DNA of 58,689 nucleotides, taken from NCBI RefSeq assembly GCF_001427905.1, contig NZ_LMEF01000014.1:1-58689 (forward strand), written 5' to 3'. Below the pieces are notes generated by a model. The model saw only the letters and a program-made list of their open reading frames with translations. It made no database searches and was not told where the DNA came from. The DNA comes from Flavobacterium sp. Root420. GTDB taxonomy: Bacteria; Bacteroidota; Bacteroidia; Flavobacteriales; Flavobacteriaceae. Positions 1-7,581 of this stretch are shown one piece after another (position 1 is the stretch's first letter; the number at the start of each line of letters is the position of its first letter). The position numbers were made by a program, and so were the translations under genes.

Positions 1-293
1 AGAAAACCTGGTATCACAACCTTTTGGATTGGCCTGCAAAAATTCAATTCAGTCATGCAAGGCTGGATACTCTTTAGAGATGTGTCCAGACGGTAGGCTA
101 AAAAGCCTTGTTTTTCTAAATCGGGAGATACCGCTTCTATCCCTAACGCAAATAAGTGACCGTTTTTCAGGAAACAATCAAATGTAAAAGTTACAACATA
201 TACAATAGTAAAGTATAACACCACAACAACATTGATTCCTTAATTTTAATGAAATAGAAAAACGAAAATAATATCCATTTAAATATAGAAATC
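1..293. other. Left edge, no supported gene
   Basis: No convincing gene is seen here. On the minus strand one frame stays open from about 239 to the window edge, but it has no ATG near its beginning and I recognise no domain in it. It could be the start of a gene running off the left edge or a decayed copy of something. The last ~60 bases are AT-rich and probably carry the promoter of the small acidic protein at 294. Confidence 0.4.
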
Positions 294-593
294 ATGATAA
301 ATTCAGACGATAATAACCCAATTAAAGAAGATCAAATTGAAAAAAATCTGGAAAACCTAGATTATCCGGCAAATGAAGATATTTACAATCAGGAAGATCA
401 ATTAGAAGACATTGATCCCGAAGATATTTCCGGTGAAAGAATCGTCAATCAGGATAATCATGAATGGAAACAAAACAGTGATAAACTCGGAAATGACTTA
501 GATATACCAGGCTCAGAACTTGATGATAAACAAGAAGAAATTGGGTCAGAAGACGAAGAAAATAATTTCTACAGTGAAGGTGACACTAATTAA
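294..593 (+). CDS. Small acidic hydrophilic protein
   Basis: Unrecognised 99-residue protein. It is very rich in Asp, Glu and Asn, with no signal peptide, membrane segment or Cys, so it is probably cytoplasmic and largely disordered. The C-terminal third (DIPGSELDDKQEEIGSEDEE) has the look of small hydrophilic proteins common in flavobacteria, but that is an impression from memory, not a search. It stands alone, with its own terminator hairpin directly downstream (628-653) and transketolase starting 250 bases later, so it is probably monocistronic. The start is the only ATG near the frame's beginning. A stress or osmotic role would be a guess; no function is assigned. Confidence 0.7.
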   Translation: MINSDDNNPIKEDQIEKNLENLDYPANEDIYNQEDQLEDIDPEDISGERIVNQDNHEWKQNSDKLGNDLDIPGSELDDKQEEIGSEDEENNFYSEGDTN

Positions 594-627
594 ACCCCTA
601 TTTCAGATACATTTTAAAAACGAAATC

Positions 628-653
628 AAAGTCCCAAAAGGGACTTTTTTTAT
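628..653 (+). terminator. Rho-independent terminator after the acidic protein
   Basis: Stem AAAGTCCC / GGGACTTT around an AAAA loop, followed by a run of T. It lies about 35 bases after the stop at 593. Confidence 0.85.
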
Positions 654-787
654 TTAAATTTTCAATAAAAAACGATACAATTAAGTTATCTCGCTCAAGA
701 TATCTAAAACATTTCGGTCTTTTTTTCAGGATCAATAAAAAAAGCGGTGGAATTTAACAATTCCAGCAAACTAAAGCAAAAAATCAT

Positions 788-818
788 TTGTCTCCCCGCA
801 AAATAAAAATTACTTTTG
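788..818 (+). promoter_or_regulatory. Flavobacterial promoter of transketolase genes
   Basis: TTG at 788-790, a 20-base gap, then TACTTTTG at 811-818. This fits the Bacteroidota consensus TTG-N(19-21)-TAnnTTTG recognised by the primary sigma factor. It lies 26 bases before the ATG at 844. Confidence 0.7.
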
Positions 819-843
819 CTCCAGTTTAACTTTTACATATAAA

Positions 844-1695
844 ATGAAGCCTAACACACAACAATTAAGCGATTTAACTATCCAAGTAAGAAGAGATATT
901 CTTCGAATGGTACATGCTGTCAACTCAGGACACCCAGGTGGTTCACTAGGTTGTACTGAATTTTTGGTAACCTTATACCAAAATATTATGGAGCGCAAAG
1001 AAGGTTTTGATATGGACGGAATTGGAGAAGACATCTTTTTCCTTTCAAATGGTCATATTTCTCCAGTATTTTACAGCGTTTTAGCACGTAGTGGTTATTT
1101 CCCTGTTTCAGAACTTGCAACTTTCAGATTATTAAACTCTCGTTTACAAGGGCACCCAACAACTCACGAAGGATTACCTGGAGTTCGTATTGCATCTGGT
1201 TCATTAGGGCAAGGTTTATCTGTAGCTCTTGGAGCAGCTCAGGCAAAAAAATTAAATGGAGACAATCATTTGATCTATACTTTACATGGAGATGGTGAAT
1301 TACAAGAAGGTCAAAACTGGGAAGCGATCATGTATGCTTCTGCAAAAAAAGTAGACAACCTTATTGCAACAATCGACGTTAACGGAAAACAAATTGACGG
1401 TACAACTGATGAAGTTTTACCAATGGGAAGTATCCGTGCTAAATTTGAAGCTTTTGACTGGGACGTTCTTGAAATTAAAGAAGGAAACAACATCGACGCT
1501 ATCCTTGCAGGCTTAACAGATGCTAAATCAAGAACCGGAAAAGGAAAACCAGTTTGTATTTTATTATATACTGAAATGGGTAACGGAGTAGACTTTATGA
1601 TGCATACACATGCATGGCATGGTAAAGCACCAAACAACGATCAGTTGGCAAGTGCTTTGGCTCAAAACTATTCTGCAGATCAAATCGATTATTAA
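844..1695 (+). CDS. tkt: Transketolase, N-terminal subunit
   Basis: Transketolase transfers two-carbon ketol units between sugar phosphates in the non-oxidative pentose phosphate pathway, using thiamine diphosphate (TPP). This 283-residue protein is the pyrophosphate-binding half. GHPGGSLG (residues 29-36) and the TPP motif beginning GDGELQEGQNWE (149-160) and continuing to IDVNGK are visible. The other half is the next gene, so the enzyme is split into two polypeptides, as in many Bacteroidota and archaea, and should work as a heteromer. A consensus promoter lies just upstream, and the 73-base gap to the partner holds only a short word repeat, so the two should be cotranscribed. Confidence 0.95.
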   Translation: MKPNTQQLSDLTIQVRRDILRMVHAVNSGHPGGSLGCTEFLVTLYQNIMERKEGFDMDGIGEDIFFLSNGHISPVFYSVLARSGYFPVSELATFRLLNSRLQGHPTTHEGLPGVRIASGSLGQGLSVALGAAQAKKLNGDNHLIYTLHGDGELQEGQNWEAIMYASAKKVDNLIATIDVNGKQIDGTTDEVLPMGSIRAKFEAFDWDVLEIKEGNNIDAILAGLTDAKSRTGKGKPVCILLYTEMGNGVDFMMHTHAWHGKAPNNDQLASALAQNYSADQIDY

Positions 1696-1696
1696 A

Positions 1697-1760
1697 AAAG
1701 CTTTAAGCTTTAAGCAGTAAGCTTTATGCCTATTGCCTACAGCCTATTGCGTACAGCAAA
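1697..1760 (+). repeat. Intergenic word repeat (TAAGCTTT / CCTATTGC)
   Basis: AAGCTTTAAGC and GTAAGCTTT, then GCCTATTGCCTACAGCCTATTGC, form short imperfect direct repeats between the two transketolase halves. Such low-complexity words are common between flavobacterial genes. No function is evident. Confidence 0.55.
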
Positions 1761-1768
1761 AAAACAAA

Positions 1769-2722
1769 ATGAAAAAATATACAAATACAGGAAGTAAAGA
1801 TACCCGTTCAGGTTTTGGAGCGGGAATGACTGAATTAGGTCAAAAAAACGAAAATGTGGTTGCATTATGTGCGGATTTAATTGGATCATTAAAATTTGAT
1901 GATTTCAAGAAAAATCATCCGGAGCGTTTTTTCCAAATTGGAATCGCAGAAGCTAATATGATTGGTATTGCTGCAGGTTTAACAATTGGAGGAAAAATTC
2001 CTTTTACAGGAACTTTTGCTAACTTCTCTACAGGAAGAGTTTACGATCAAATTCGTCAATCAGTTGCTTATTCTGATAAAAACGTAAAAATTTGTGCTTC
2101 TCACGCTGGTTTAACACTGGGTGAAGACGGTGCAACACACCAAATCTTAGAAGATATTGGTTTAATGAAAATGTTACCTGGAATGACTGTAATCAACACT
2201 TGCGATTACAACCAAACTAAAGCAGCAACTTTAGCATTAGCTGATCACCATGGTCCTGCTTACTTACGTTTTGGTCGTCCGGTTGTAGCTAACTTCACTC
2301 CTGCTGACGAGCCATTCGTAATTGGAAAAGCAATTTTATTAAACGAAGGAACTGATGTTACAATCGTAGCAACAGGACACCTAGTTTGGGAAGCGCTTAT
2401 TGCTGCTGAAGCTTTAGAAGCAAAAGGAATCTCTGCTGAAGTAATCAACATCCACACGATCAAACCACTTGACGAAGAAGCGATTCTTAAATCATTGGCA
2501 AAAACTAAATGTGTGGTAACTGCAGAAGAGCACAATATCCTTGGAGGCCTTGGAGAAAGCATCTCAAGAGTATTAGCTTTAAACACTCCTGCTCCACAAG
2601 AATTCGTAGCAGTAAATGATAGTTTTGGTGAGTCTGGAACTCCGGAGCAATTAATGGAAAAATACAAACTAAACAATCAGGCGATTGTTGAAGCTGTAGA
2701 AAGAGTTATCAAAAGAAAATAA
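1769..2722 (+). CDS. tkt: Transketolase, C-terminal subunit
   Basis: Second half of the split transketolase (317 residues from the chosen start), carrying the pyrimidine-binding and C-terminal domains. The catalytic Glu that activates the TPP aminopyrimidine lies in IGIAEANMIG. The frame extends upstream to an ATG at 1733, but those 12 codons fall in the intergenic word repeat and do not resemble transketolase, so the ATG at 1769 (MKKYTNTGSKDTRSGFG) is preferred. A strong terminator follows at 2745. It resembles the C-terminal half of 1-deoxyxylulose-5-phosphate synthase, but the adjacent N-terminal transketolase subunit settles the assignment. Confidence 0.95.
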   Translation: MKKYTNTGSKDTRSGFGAGMTELGQKNENVVALCADLIGSLKFDDFKKNHPERFFQIGIAEANMIGIAAGLTIGGKIPFTGTFANFSTGRVYDQIRQSVAYSDKNVKICASHAGLTLGEDGATHQILEDIGLMKMLPGMTVINTCDYNQTKAATLALADHHGPAYLRFGRPVVANFTPADEPFVIGKAILLNEGTDVTIVATGHLVWEALIAAEALEAKGISAEVINIHTIKPLDEEAILKSLAKTKCVVTAEEHNILGGLGESISRVLALNTPAPQEFVAVNDSFGESGTPEQLMEKYKLNNQAIVEAVERVIKRK

Positions 2723-2744
2723 TTTTTTACTTTTCTTACTTTAT

Positions 2745-2779
2745 AAAAAACCTCGAAAAGTGATTTTCGAGGTTTTTTT
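2745..2779 (+). terminator. Terminator after transketolase
   Basis: Stem AAAACCTCGAAAA / TTTTCGAGGTTTT around a GTGA loop, followed by T residues. It has nearly the same stem and loop as the hairpin at 2886-2911. Confidence 0.85.
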
Positions 2780-2885
2780 ATAATTATAAATTACGCTTGT
2801 ATTTTTCATTAAAAGCACACGAACAAATAACCACGTAAATTCTTAAAGCTTAAAAAGAACTTCCATGGAAATATTACTTATAAAA

Positions 2886-2911
2886 AAACCTCGAAAGTGA
2901 TTTCGAGGTTT
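2886..2911 (-). terminator. Terminator of the FKBP lipoprotein gene
   Basis: Stem AAACCTCGAAA / TTTCGAGGTTT with a GTGA loop. On the minus strand it is followed by a run of seven T and lies just past the stop at 2932. Confidence 0.8.
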
Positions 2912-2931
2912 TATATTTATAGGAAATAAAT

Positions 2932-4092
2932 TTAATTCTTTTGAAAAGGATAGGTTTTATCCACATGCATTCTTGTACGTCCAGGAGCTGTATAATCTTC
3001 CGGCACAAATGCTTTTGAATTAGTAATAGATTCCGGTTTCGTAGGATCAGCAAGCGCTCCAGTTGGTCTTCTTGGAATACCCCAAATTTCAGATTCATCA
3101 GTATTAGGTGTATTCGGATTATCTAAAATTGGATCGTAAGGATAATATTTACTTACACCTGAATAGGTAGCGCCTGTTGGTTTAGTAAGTTCAAATCTTG
3201 TTGTATAACCATCTCCATCATCATCTCCATCAACAAAGTCAGCAATACCATCTTTATCAGTATCGTCTACTAAATTATCTGTCGGCTTCGGATACTTCGC
3301 CGTATCTCTAAAATCATATAAATAACCATCGCCATTAACATCTTCCTGATAATCATAAACACCATCCTGATCATGGTCTAATCTTTGCAAGTCATACAAT
3401 TTAAAACTAAAGACCAAAGGCGAATATGCAGGAATATCTGTTTTAACTTCAGCATAATAACCAAGTCCGGAAGGTAGAAACATTACACCAGCGCCAAAAT
3501 CAGTATAGGTAATTACACCATCACTAGCAGTACTCGAAGTACCAGTTTTAAATTTTGGAAAAATTTCTGACCAACCATCAATTACAGGAAATGCGTCTGC
3601 TGTGGGTTGATCATATGGCCATAAAAAAAATCTTCCAGGAATTCCTCCATTAGAAGAATCAAAAACAGTCCCATTTAATAAGTTCCCTTTATAAGTAGCT
3701 ACAACCTTATCCGTATTGATAGGATTTTGTCCCGTTCCTTCTCTTAAGATCAAATAATAAATTTTATAAGTAATACTATCATTATAAACATCTCTAGTCA
3801 ACAACTTAGGAAAAGAAGCACTATTAAGATATGACATAATAGAAGGCTGCGTTGCAGGATCTGTAATCTTACTAATAACAACGTCCTGATCTTGCGGAGT
3901 ACCGGAACTATTAGTAACCGTAATATAATTAGTATTTAAATATTTAACAATAGAGTCGTTATCTGCCTTATATTGTACGGTATAATCATTCAAAGGAACT
4001 ACCACTGCATCATCGTCATCATCACTTTTATTACAAGAAACCAAAGAAATCCCGGCAAGCAATAAAATAAAATAATATTTAAATTTATTCAT
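2932..4092 (-). CDS. FKBP-type peptidyl-prolyl isomerase lipoprotein with calcium-type repeats
   Basis: Predicted lipoprotein of 386 residues. The signal peptide ends in LVSC (Cys20) followed by an acidic stretch, as in Bacteroidota outer-membrane lipoproteins. Residues about 110-232 resemble an FKBP peptidyl-prolyl isomerase (VVATYKGNLLNGTVFDSS; FLPSGLGYYAE), which would speed proline isomerisation during folding of exported proteins. Residues 239-297 hold Asp-rich repeats (DHDQDGVYDYQED, DDTDKDGIADFVDGDDDGDG) of thrombospondin type 3 / EF-hand-like kind, probably binding calcium. The C-terminal ~90 residues are unassigned. It is transcribed alone between its terminator and the divergent S4 gene. 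Isomerase activity is inferred from the fold; the active-site residues were not checked one by one. Confidence 0.88.
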   Translation of the reverse strand: MNKFKYYFILLLAGISLVSCNKSDDDDDAVVVPLNDYTVQYKADNDSIVKYLNTNYITVTNSSGTPQDQDVVISKITDPATQPSIMSYLNSASFPKLLTRDVYNDSITYKIYYLILREGTGQNPINTDKVVATYKGNLLNGTVFDSSNGGIPGRFFLWPYDQPTADAFPVIDGWSEIFPKFKTGTSSTASDGVITYTDFGAGVMFLPSGLGYYAEVKTDIPAYSPLVFSFKLYDLQRLDHDQDGVYDYQEDVNGDGYLYDFRDTAKYPKPTDNLVDDTDKDGIADFVDGDDDGDGYTTRFELTKPTGATYSGVSKYYPYDPILDNPNTPNTDESEIWGIPRRPTGALADPTKPESITNSKAFVPEDYTAPGRTRMHVDKTYPFQKN

Positions 4093-4171
4093 TATTGTTA
4101 ATTTTTTAGGTGCGCAAGATACAATATTGATTTATTTTTGTAAAGAATTTAACTTTGATTTTAGAAAAATT

Positions 4172-4561
4172 ATGAGAATAGATAAATACTTATGGTGCGT
4201 GCGCTATTATAAGACCCGAAATATGGTAACTGAAGCATGCAAAAAGAACCATATTACTGTAAATGGGCAGGTTGCCAAGCCATCGAAAGAAGTTTTTCCA
4301 ACGGACAGAATTACCTTCAGAAAAGATCAGATTACACAAATTATTACTGTACTTGATATTCCTGAAAGTCGTGTTGGAGCAAAACTGGTTGACATATACC
4401 GCAAAAACGAAACGCCAGCTGAAGCTTATGCACATTTAGAACTATTAAAACTATCTAAAGAACATTATAGAAAAACCGGCGCAGGAAGACCAACTAAAAA
4501 AGATCGTAGAGATATTGATGAATATGGGAATGATATTATTGATGAAGAAGAAGAGAATTAA
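4172..4561 (+). CDS. S4-domain RNA-binding protein (Hsp15/HslR-like)
   Basis: 129 residues beginning MRIDKYLWCVRYYKTR. An S4 RNA-binding domain occupies about residues 1-60 (HITVNGQVAKPSKEVFPTD), followed by a basic and then acidic tail. It matches the Hsp15/HslR group, which in E. coli rescues stalled 50S subunits carrying nascent chains. The frame could begin at 4127, but those 15 extra residues precede the S4 fold, so the ATG at 4172 is preferred. A TATTTTTG -7-like box lies at 4133-4140. It is divergent from the FKBP lipoprotein gene. Confidence 0.85.
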   Translation: MRIDKYLWCVRYYKTRNMVTEACKKNHITVNGQVAKPSKEVFPTDRITFRKDQITQIITVLDIPESRVGAKLVDIYRKNETPAEAYAHLELLKLSKEHYRKTGAGRPTKKDRRDIDEYGNDIIDEEEEN

Positions 4562-4657
4562 ATTCCAATTTTCCATCTGAACAATTCCATTCAAAAATCT
4601 GAAATCTAAATTCTAAAATCTAAAATTCTTATTTGTATTTTAGCAAAAAAATAAATC

Positions 4658-5158
4658 ATGAGCAAAAACATCATCTTAACCAATCAGGAAATCGAACACA
4701 AAATCAAACGTATCGCTTATCAAATTTACGAGACCTTTGTTGACGAAGAAGAAGTTGTGATTGCCGGAATCGCTTCTAACGGATCTATTTTTGCCAAAAA
4801 AATTGCTTTGGCGTTAAGTACTATCTCAACACTTAAAGTTTCGACCTGCGATGTCAAAGTCGACAAACAAAATCCGCAATCGCCAATTCAGACTTCTTTG
4901 ACTAAAGAAGAGTACCAAAACAAAGGTTTAGTATTAGTTGATGACGTTTTAAACTCAGGCACAACTTTAATCTATGCTGTTCGTCATTTCTTAGACGTTC
5001 CGCTTAAGAAATTCAAAACAGCAGTACTTGTAGACCGAAATCATAAAAAGTATCCGGTAAAGGCCGATTTTAAAGGCATTTCACTTTCAACTTCTTTATT
5101 AGAGCATGTTCAGGTTGTTTTTGACGACAAAGAAGGCGATTACGCTTTTTTAAGCTAA
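4658..5158 (+). CDS. Phosphoribosyltransferase family protein
   Basis: 166 residues with the type I phosphoribosyltransferase PRPP loop VLVDDVLNSGTTL (92-104), whose two acidic residues contact the ribose of PRPP. The overall look is PyrR/hypoxanthine-type, but I cannot assign the base. No pyr genes adjoin it, so a PyrR regulatory role is not supported by context. It converges with aroK and the two coding ends overlap by 9 bases. It is preceded by an AT-rich word repeat (about 4562-4640: AATTCC, AAATCT). Confidence 0.85.
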   Translation: MSKNIILTNQEIEHKIKRIAYQIYETFVDEEEVVIAGIASNGSIFAKKIALALSTISTLKVSTCDVKVDKQNPQSPIQTSLTKEEYQNKGLVLVDDVLNSGTTLIYAVRHFLDVPLKKFKTAVLVDRNHKKYPVKADFKGISLSTSLLEHVQVVFDDKEGDYAFLS

Positions 5159-5668
5159 TAAAGCGACAATATCCTCAACCGTTTCTTCGACCGTTTTATC
5201 ATCAACCACAACTTTATGTTGCGCATGGTTGTAATAAAAGCTGCGATCGAATAAATGCTTCGCGATAAATTCTTTCATTTCCTCTTCATCCATATCTGCA
5301 ATCAAAGGACGCTTACTTTTATTGTGCACTAATCTATTATATAAAGTCTCGATAGAAGCTTTTAAATAAACAGACATAATATCATCTCTTTGTAACAATA
5401 AATGATTATTTGCATAACATGGAGTTCCCCCACCTAATCCGATAATGTTATTTTCTGAAGATTGAAGTAATTCAACAAACATTTTGTGTTCTAATTTTCT
5501 AAAATAGATTTCTCCATGTTGTTCAAAAATTTCATTTATGGATAAATTGGCTCTTTTTTCGATGCATTTATCTAAATCTAAAAACGGAATATTTATAATT
5601 TTTGAGAGATTTTGGGCAATTGTTGACTTTCCGCAACCCATATATCCTAATAAGATGATTTTTTTCAT
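5150..5668 (-). CDS. aroK: Shikimate kinase
   Basis: Shikimate kinase phosphorylates shikimate at O3 using ATP, the fifth step of the chorismate pathway to aromatic amino acids. The 172-residue protein has the Walker A motif GYMGCGKST (8-16), the shikimate-binding Asp in PFLDLDKCIEKR, the substrate-binding GGGTPC segment and a lid region with KSKRPL. Length is normal for the family. It overlaps the convergent phosphoribosyltransferase gene by 9 bases. No other aro genes are nearby. Confidence 0.95.
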   Translation of the reverse strand: MKKIILLGYMGCGKSTIAQNLSKIINIPFLDLDKCIEKRANLSINEIFEQHGEIYFRKLEHKMFVELLQSSENNIIGLGGGTPCYANNHLLLQRDDIMSVYLKASIETLYNRLVHNKSKRPLIADMDEEEMKEFIAKHLFDRSFYYNHAQHKVVVDDKTVEETVEDIVALLA

Positions 5669-5739
5669 TTTAATAAAACCCTATAAACTAGGGCGTTGTA
5701 GACGTTGGTTAAAAAAAGACAAATTTATAATAAAAATGC

Positions 5740-5771
5740 TTGCAAATAATAAAATAAACTCCTTATATTTG
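5740..5771 (+). promoter_or_regulatory. Promoter of the tRNA cluster
   Basis: TTG at 5740-5742, 21 bases, then TATATTTG at 5764-5771. This is a consensus Bacteroidota promoter 23 bases before the first tRNA. Confidence 0.7.
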
Positions 5772-5794
5772 CACCCGCATTCAAGAAACATAAT

Positions 5795-5867
5795 GACTCG
5801 ATAGCTCAGTCGGTAGAGCACATCACTTTTAATGATGGGGTCCTGGGTTCGAGCCCCAGTCGGGTCA
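5795..5867 (+). tRNA. tRNA-Lys (anticodon TTT)
   Basis: A complete 73-base cloverleaf. The acceptor GACTCGA pairs with TCGGGTC, the D stem is GCTC/GAGC, the anticodon arm CATCA-CTTTTAA-TGATG has anticodon TTT, and the T arm is CTGGG-TTCGAGC-CCCAG. The discriminator is A and the 3' CCA is not encoded. Confidence 0.97.
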
Positions 5868-5907
5868 CAAATTATGTGATTAACAACATAAGTTTCTTGA
5901 AAGCAAT

Positions 5908-5980
5908 GACTCGATAGCTCAGTTGGTAGAGCACATCACTTTTAATGATGGGGTCCTGGGTTCGAGCCCCAGTCGGGTCA
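5908..5980 (+). tRNA. tRNA-Lys (anticodon TTT), second copy
   Basis: Differs from the first copy by one base in the D loop (AGTTGG instead of AGTCGG). It lies 40 bases after the first copy and probably shares its promoter. CCA is not encoded. Confidence 0.97.
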
Positions 5981-5981
5981 C

Positions 5982-6014
5982 AAAGGTTGTTCGCCACGGC
6001 GAATGACCTTTTTT
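5982..6014 (+). terminator. Terminator-like hairpin after the tRNA-Lys pair
   Basis: AAGGT..TTCGCC-AC-GGCGAA..ACCTT followed by TTTTT. The tip is the TTCGCC-GGCGAA palindrome also found at 16307 and 42871. tRNA-Leu starts only 8 bases further on, so termination here may be partial. Confidence 0.65.
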
Positions 6015-6021
6015 CATTTTT

Positions 6022-6104
6022 GGCCACGTGGAGAAACGGTAGACTTGCCATCTTGAGGGGGTGGTGCTCGTAAGGGCGTGTGGGTTCAAATCCCACCGTG
6101 GTCA
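6022..6104 (+). tRNA. tRNA-Leu (anticodon GAG)
   Basis: An 83-base class II tRNA. The acceptor GGCCACG pairs with CGTGGTC (one G-T), the anticodon arm CCATC-TTGAGGG-GGTGG has anticodon GAG, there is a long variable arm, and the T arm is GTGGG-TTCAAAT-CCCAC. CCA is not encoded. It reads CUC/CUU codons. Confidence 0.93.
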
Positions 6105-6115
6105 CTATAAAAAAG

Positions 6116-6150
6116 AAAAAGCCTAAGAATATAGATTCTCAGGCTTTTTT
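6116..6150 (+). terminator. Terminator after tRNA-Leu
   Basis: Stem AAGCCT-A-AGAAT / ATTCT-C-AGGCTT with an ATAG loop and one mismatch, followed by seven T. Confidence 0.85.
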
Positions 6151-6292
6151 TGTTCGAAATCTTATTAGGTTTTTTACTTTTTAAAAAGTCAGTATTTGAG
6201 TGGAGTATTGGTTTGAACTCCGTCATGGGATCTTCAATTTCTAAATCTAACAATTGTTGTTTTTACTATATTTGTTTATAATATATCTAACC

Positions 6293-6934
6293 ATGAATGA
6301 TTCTATTTCTTCAGAAATCGTTGAAAACTGGCTTAAAGCCTGGAGTATTTCGAGAAAATTGCCATTACCTGTTAAATTTAAATCCGGCTTAAAGGTGGAT
6401 GTGGGTCTTGAAAAACAGAAAACTCGCTATGTCTTTACAGAACTTAATACCGATTTTATCCAGCTTTCGAAAGATATAGATGAACCGTGGGTCTTTTTAA
6501 AAGTTTGTGCTTCCCCAAGCGAAGTAAAACGTCATATATCGAAGAAATGGATAGTTCAGCCTCAAGGTTATATGATGTCTTGTTTTCATCCGATGACTAT
6601 TCCAAATATACGTTTACATAACGATTATAAATTAGAAACAACTAATTATAATTCAACTTTTGTTATTAAAATAGTTACTCACAAAGGCGAAGTAGCATCC
6701 ACAGGTCGCCTTATTCTTGTTGATCAAATGGCGGTATATGATAGAATTTTGACTGATGATAATCATAAAAGAAAAGGGCTTGCAACATTTTTAATGAAAG
6801 AACTTGAAAAAATTGCATTATCAAAAGGTATTTCCAAAAACTTTTTAGTTGCCACAGAAGAAGGAAAACCTTTGTATCAATCACTAGGATGGAAACTTTA
6901 TAGTCTTTATACTTCAATCGTTATTCCTGCCTAA
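6293..6934 (+). CDS. GNAT family N-acetyltransferase
   Basis: 213 residues from ATG 6293. The C-terminal half has the GNAT acetyl-CoA motif A (HKRKGLATFLMKELEKIA), and the C-terminal strand is LYQSLGWKLYSLY. The N-terminal ~100 residues are less conserved. The substrate is unknown. The frame is open 13 codons further upstream, but these are hydrophobic and cover a TATATTTG -7-like box (6267-6274), so the start at 6293 is preferred. It stands alone between the tRNA cluster and the AraC remnant. Confidence 0.8.
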   Translation: MNDSISSEIVENWLKAWSISRKLPLPVKFKSGLKVDVGLEKQKTRYVFTELNTDFIQLSKDIDEPWVFLKVCASPSEVKRHISKKWIVQPQGYMMSCFHPMTIPNIRLHNDYKLETTNYNSTFVIKIVTHKGEVASTGRLILVDQMAVYDRILTDDNHKRKGLATFLMKELEKIALSKGISKNFLVATEEGKPLYQSLGWKLYSLYTSIVIPA

Positions 6935-7040
6935 TTTGACACTTCTTGTAAATTGATTTTATTACTTCATTGCACAACATTGACCTATCAGGTGAATCTT
7001 TTCCAAAACGACCGGAGAAATTTTTAGTTGAGGTAACTCA

Positions 7041-7312
7041 ATAACTTTGGATGAAGTGGCAGAAATAGTTTCCATGAATAAAACTGCTTTTGCCGTTATT
7101 TTAAAAATAGAACAAAAAAAACTTTTTCATCTTTTCTAAATGAAATACGAATTGGATATGCCTGCAAATTAATTAGAGAAGATAATTATGGAATTACTGA
7201 AGCCGCTTATTTAAGTGGCTACAATAGCCCTTCCCATTTTAACAAACAATTCCGTTTAATAAAAAAAATATCACCATCAAAATTTTATCAGGATTCAAAA
7301 GATATCATATAA
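7041..7312 (+). pseudogene. AraC-family regulator, C-terminal remnant with frameshift
   Basis: Translation from 7041 gives ITLDEVAEIVSMNKTAF, the first half of an AraC/XylS DNA-binding domain. At about 7089-7092 the frame must slip by one base (a T appears missing). In the new frame it continues CRYFKNRTKKTFSSFLNEIR, then ITEAAYLSGYNSPSHFNKQF and the typical end SPSKFY before a TAA at 7310. No sensor domain or intact 5' end precedes it: upstream codons in frame soon meet a stop. This is therefore the decayed tail of an AraC-type regulator. The frameshift and the missing N-terminus are both visible, so a sequencing error alone would not rescue the gene. Confidence 0.85.
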
Positions 7313-7530
7313 ACCTTTGCAGGAACAAATTTGCTAATTTCCCTGAATCACTATAAATACTCTTTTTTCATAATAGGCACTAATTTTAAATCCTTCAGTA
7401 ATCCTTTTATTAAAAACAGTGCAAAACAGGTTTTCAAATGCATTATTTATTTTAAAAACATACAAGACTATTCCAAAGTAAACTCATAAACGACAGATTT
7501 CTTGTCAATTACAAAAAAATAGCTCTAAAT
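7313..7530. other. Gene-free stretch before the ArsR operon
   Basis: AT-rich and with no recognisable gene, repeat or strong hairpin. Together with 6935-7040 it probably represents decayed sequence around the AraC remnant. Confidence 0.5.
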
Positions 7531-7532
7531 AT

Positions 7533-7563
7533 TTGCGTAGTTAAATAACTACACATATATTTG
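7533..7563 (+). promoter_or_regulatory. Promoter of the ArsR-SRPBCC operon
   Basis: TTG at 7533-7535, 20 bases, then TATATTTG at 7556-7563, a consensus flavobacterial promoter 19 bases before the ATG of the ArsR gene. The palindrome at 7537-7552 fills the spacer. Confidence 0.75.
7537..7552 (+). promoter_or_regulatory. Probable ArsR operator
   Basis: Perfect inverted repeat GTAGTTA-AA-TAACTAC between the -33 and -7 boxes. This is the place where a dimeric winged-helix repressor would block RNA polymerase. Autoregulation by the adjacent ArsR protein is inferred. Confidence 0.65.
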
Positions 7564-7581
7564 TAGCCAAATAACTTCATA

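Noticed and set aside
1..239. Minus-strand frame open to the left window edge
   Set aside because: No ATG near its start, no recognised domain and only about 79 codons visible; kept only as a note on the left edge.
1311..1637. Long open frames antisense to the transketolase, rluE-like, carB and other genes
   Set aside because: They mirror strongly supported genes on the opposite strand and show no family features of their own.
5872..6105. Minus-strand open frame of 77 codons
   Set aside because: It lies entirely over the tRNA-Lys and tRNA-Leu genes; tRNA-antisense frames are a well-known artefact.
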